From an uncultured Prevotella sp. (GTDB taxonomy: Bacteria > Bacteroidota > Bacteroidia > Bacteroidales > Bacteroidaceae): a stretch of DNA of 5,163 nucleotides. The DNA lies in NCBI GenBank assembly GCA_905211345.1, contig CAJMAO010000093.1, positions 1-5,163 on the forward strand. The letters are read 5' to 3'. The position numbers and the translations under genes were made by a program. The notes below the pieces were generated by a model. That model had not been told where the DNA came from and ran no database searches. It saw nothing but the letters and a program-made list of their open reading frames with translations. This document shows positions 5,129-5,163 of the stretch, piece by piece; the stretch's first letter is position 1, and each line of letters begins with the position of its first letter.

Positions 5129-5163
5129 ACACCCACCCCAGCCCTCCCGAAGGGAGGGAGCTT
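5129..5163. repeat. Third copy of the GC-rich palindromic repeat, cut by the window edge
   Basis: It matches the left arm of the element at 2572 at 32 of 35 positions and the inverted right arm at 33 of 35. The core is CCCTCCC, GAA, GGGAGGG (5142-5158). It lies about 50 bases after the esterase stop and could form a stable 3' end hairpin. Whether a second inverted arm follows, making a complete element, cannot be seen. Confidence 0.75.

Overview
The window looks like chromosomal DNA of a Bacteroidota bacterium, probably a GC-rich Bacteroidales (Prevotella-like) species. Three things suggest this. The promoter -7 boxes fit the Bacteroidetes TAnnTTTG consensus. The two regulators belong to a Bacteroidetes-style AraC subgroup. 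The intergenic gaps are packed with short palindromic and tandem repeats of the kind common in that group. The genus is an inference; no RNA gene or marker gene is present to settle it.

Layout from left to right: positions 1-92 hold a low-complexity tandem repeat. Positions 93-1211 (minus) encode an exported PL10-type pectate lyase. A 401-base divergent gap (1212-1612) carries a hairpin in the lyase leader, a 22-bp-period array flanked by 21-bp inverted arms, and a promoter for the next gene. Positions 1613-2521 (plus) encode an AraC-family regulator. A 177-bp hairpin element (2572-2748) follows and runs into the start of a second, paralogous AraC-family gene (2662-3612, plus). After an AT-rich 30-bp inverted repeat and a good Bacteroidetes promoter, positions 3769-5076 (plus) encode an exported CE7-type acetyl esterase. 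The window ends in another 22-bp tandem repeat and a third copy of the GC-rich palindrome.

Functionally this resembles a small pectin-degradation locus. The lyase would cut de-esterified polygalacturonate, the esterase would remove acetyl groups that block lyases and hydrolases, and one or both AraC proteins may control the flanking genes. No SusC/SusD pair, hybrid two-component sensor or transporter is visible, so this is either the edge of a larger polysaccharide utilisation locus or a stand-alone cluster.

The most interesting point is the second AraC gene. Its first 29 codons lie inside the 177-bp inverted-repeat element. When the protein is aligned to its neighbour, the element ends almost exactly where the ancestral start codon should be. 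The repeat therefore seems to have landed on the start and supplied a new one, or else it disabled the gene. This regulator is also unusually rich in cysteine (18, against 5 in its neighbour). A second theme is that three unrelated tandem repeats in the window all have a 22-bp period.
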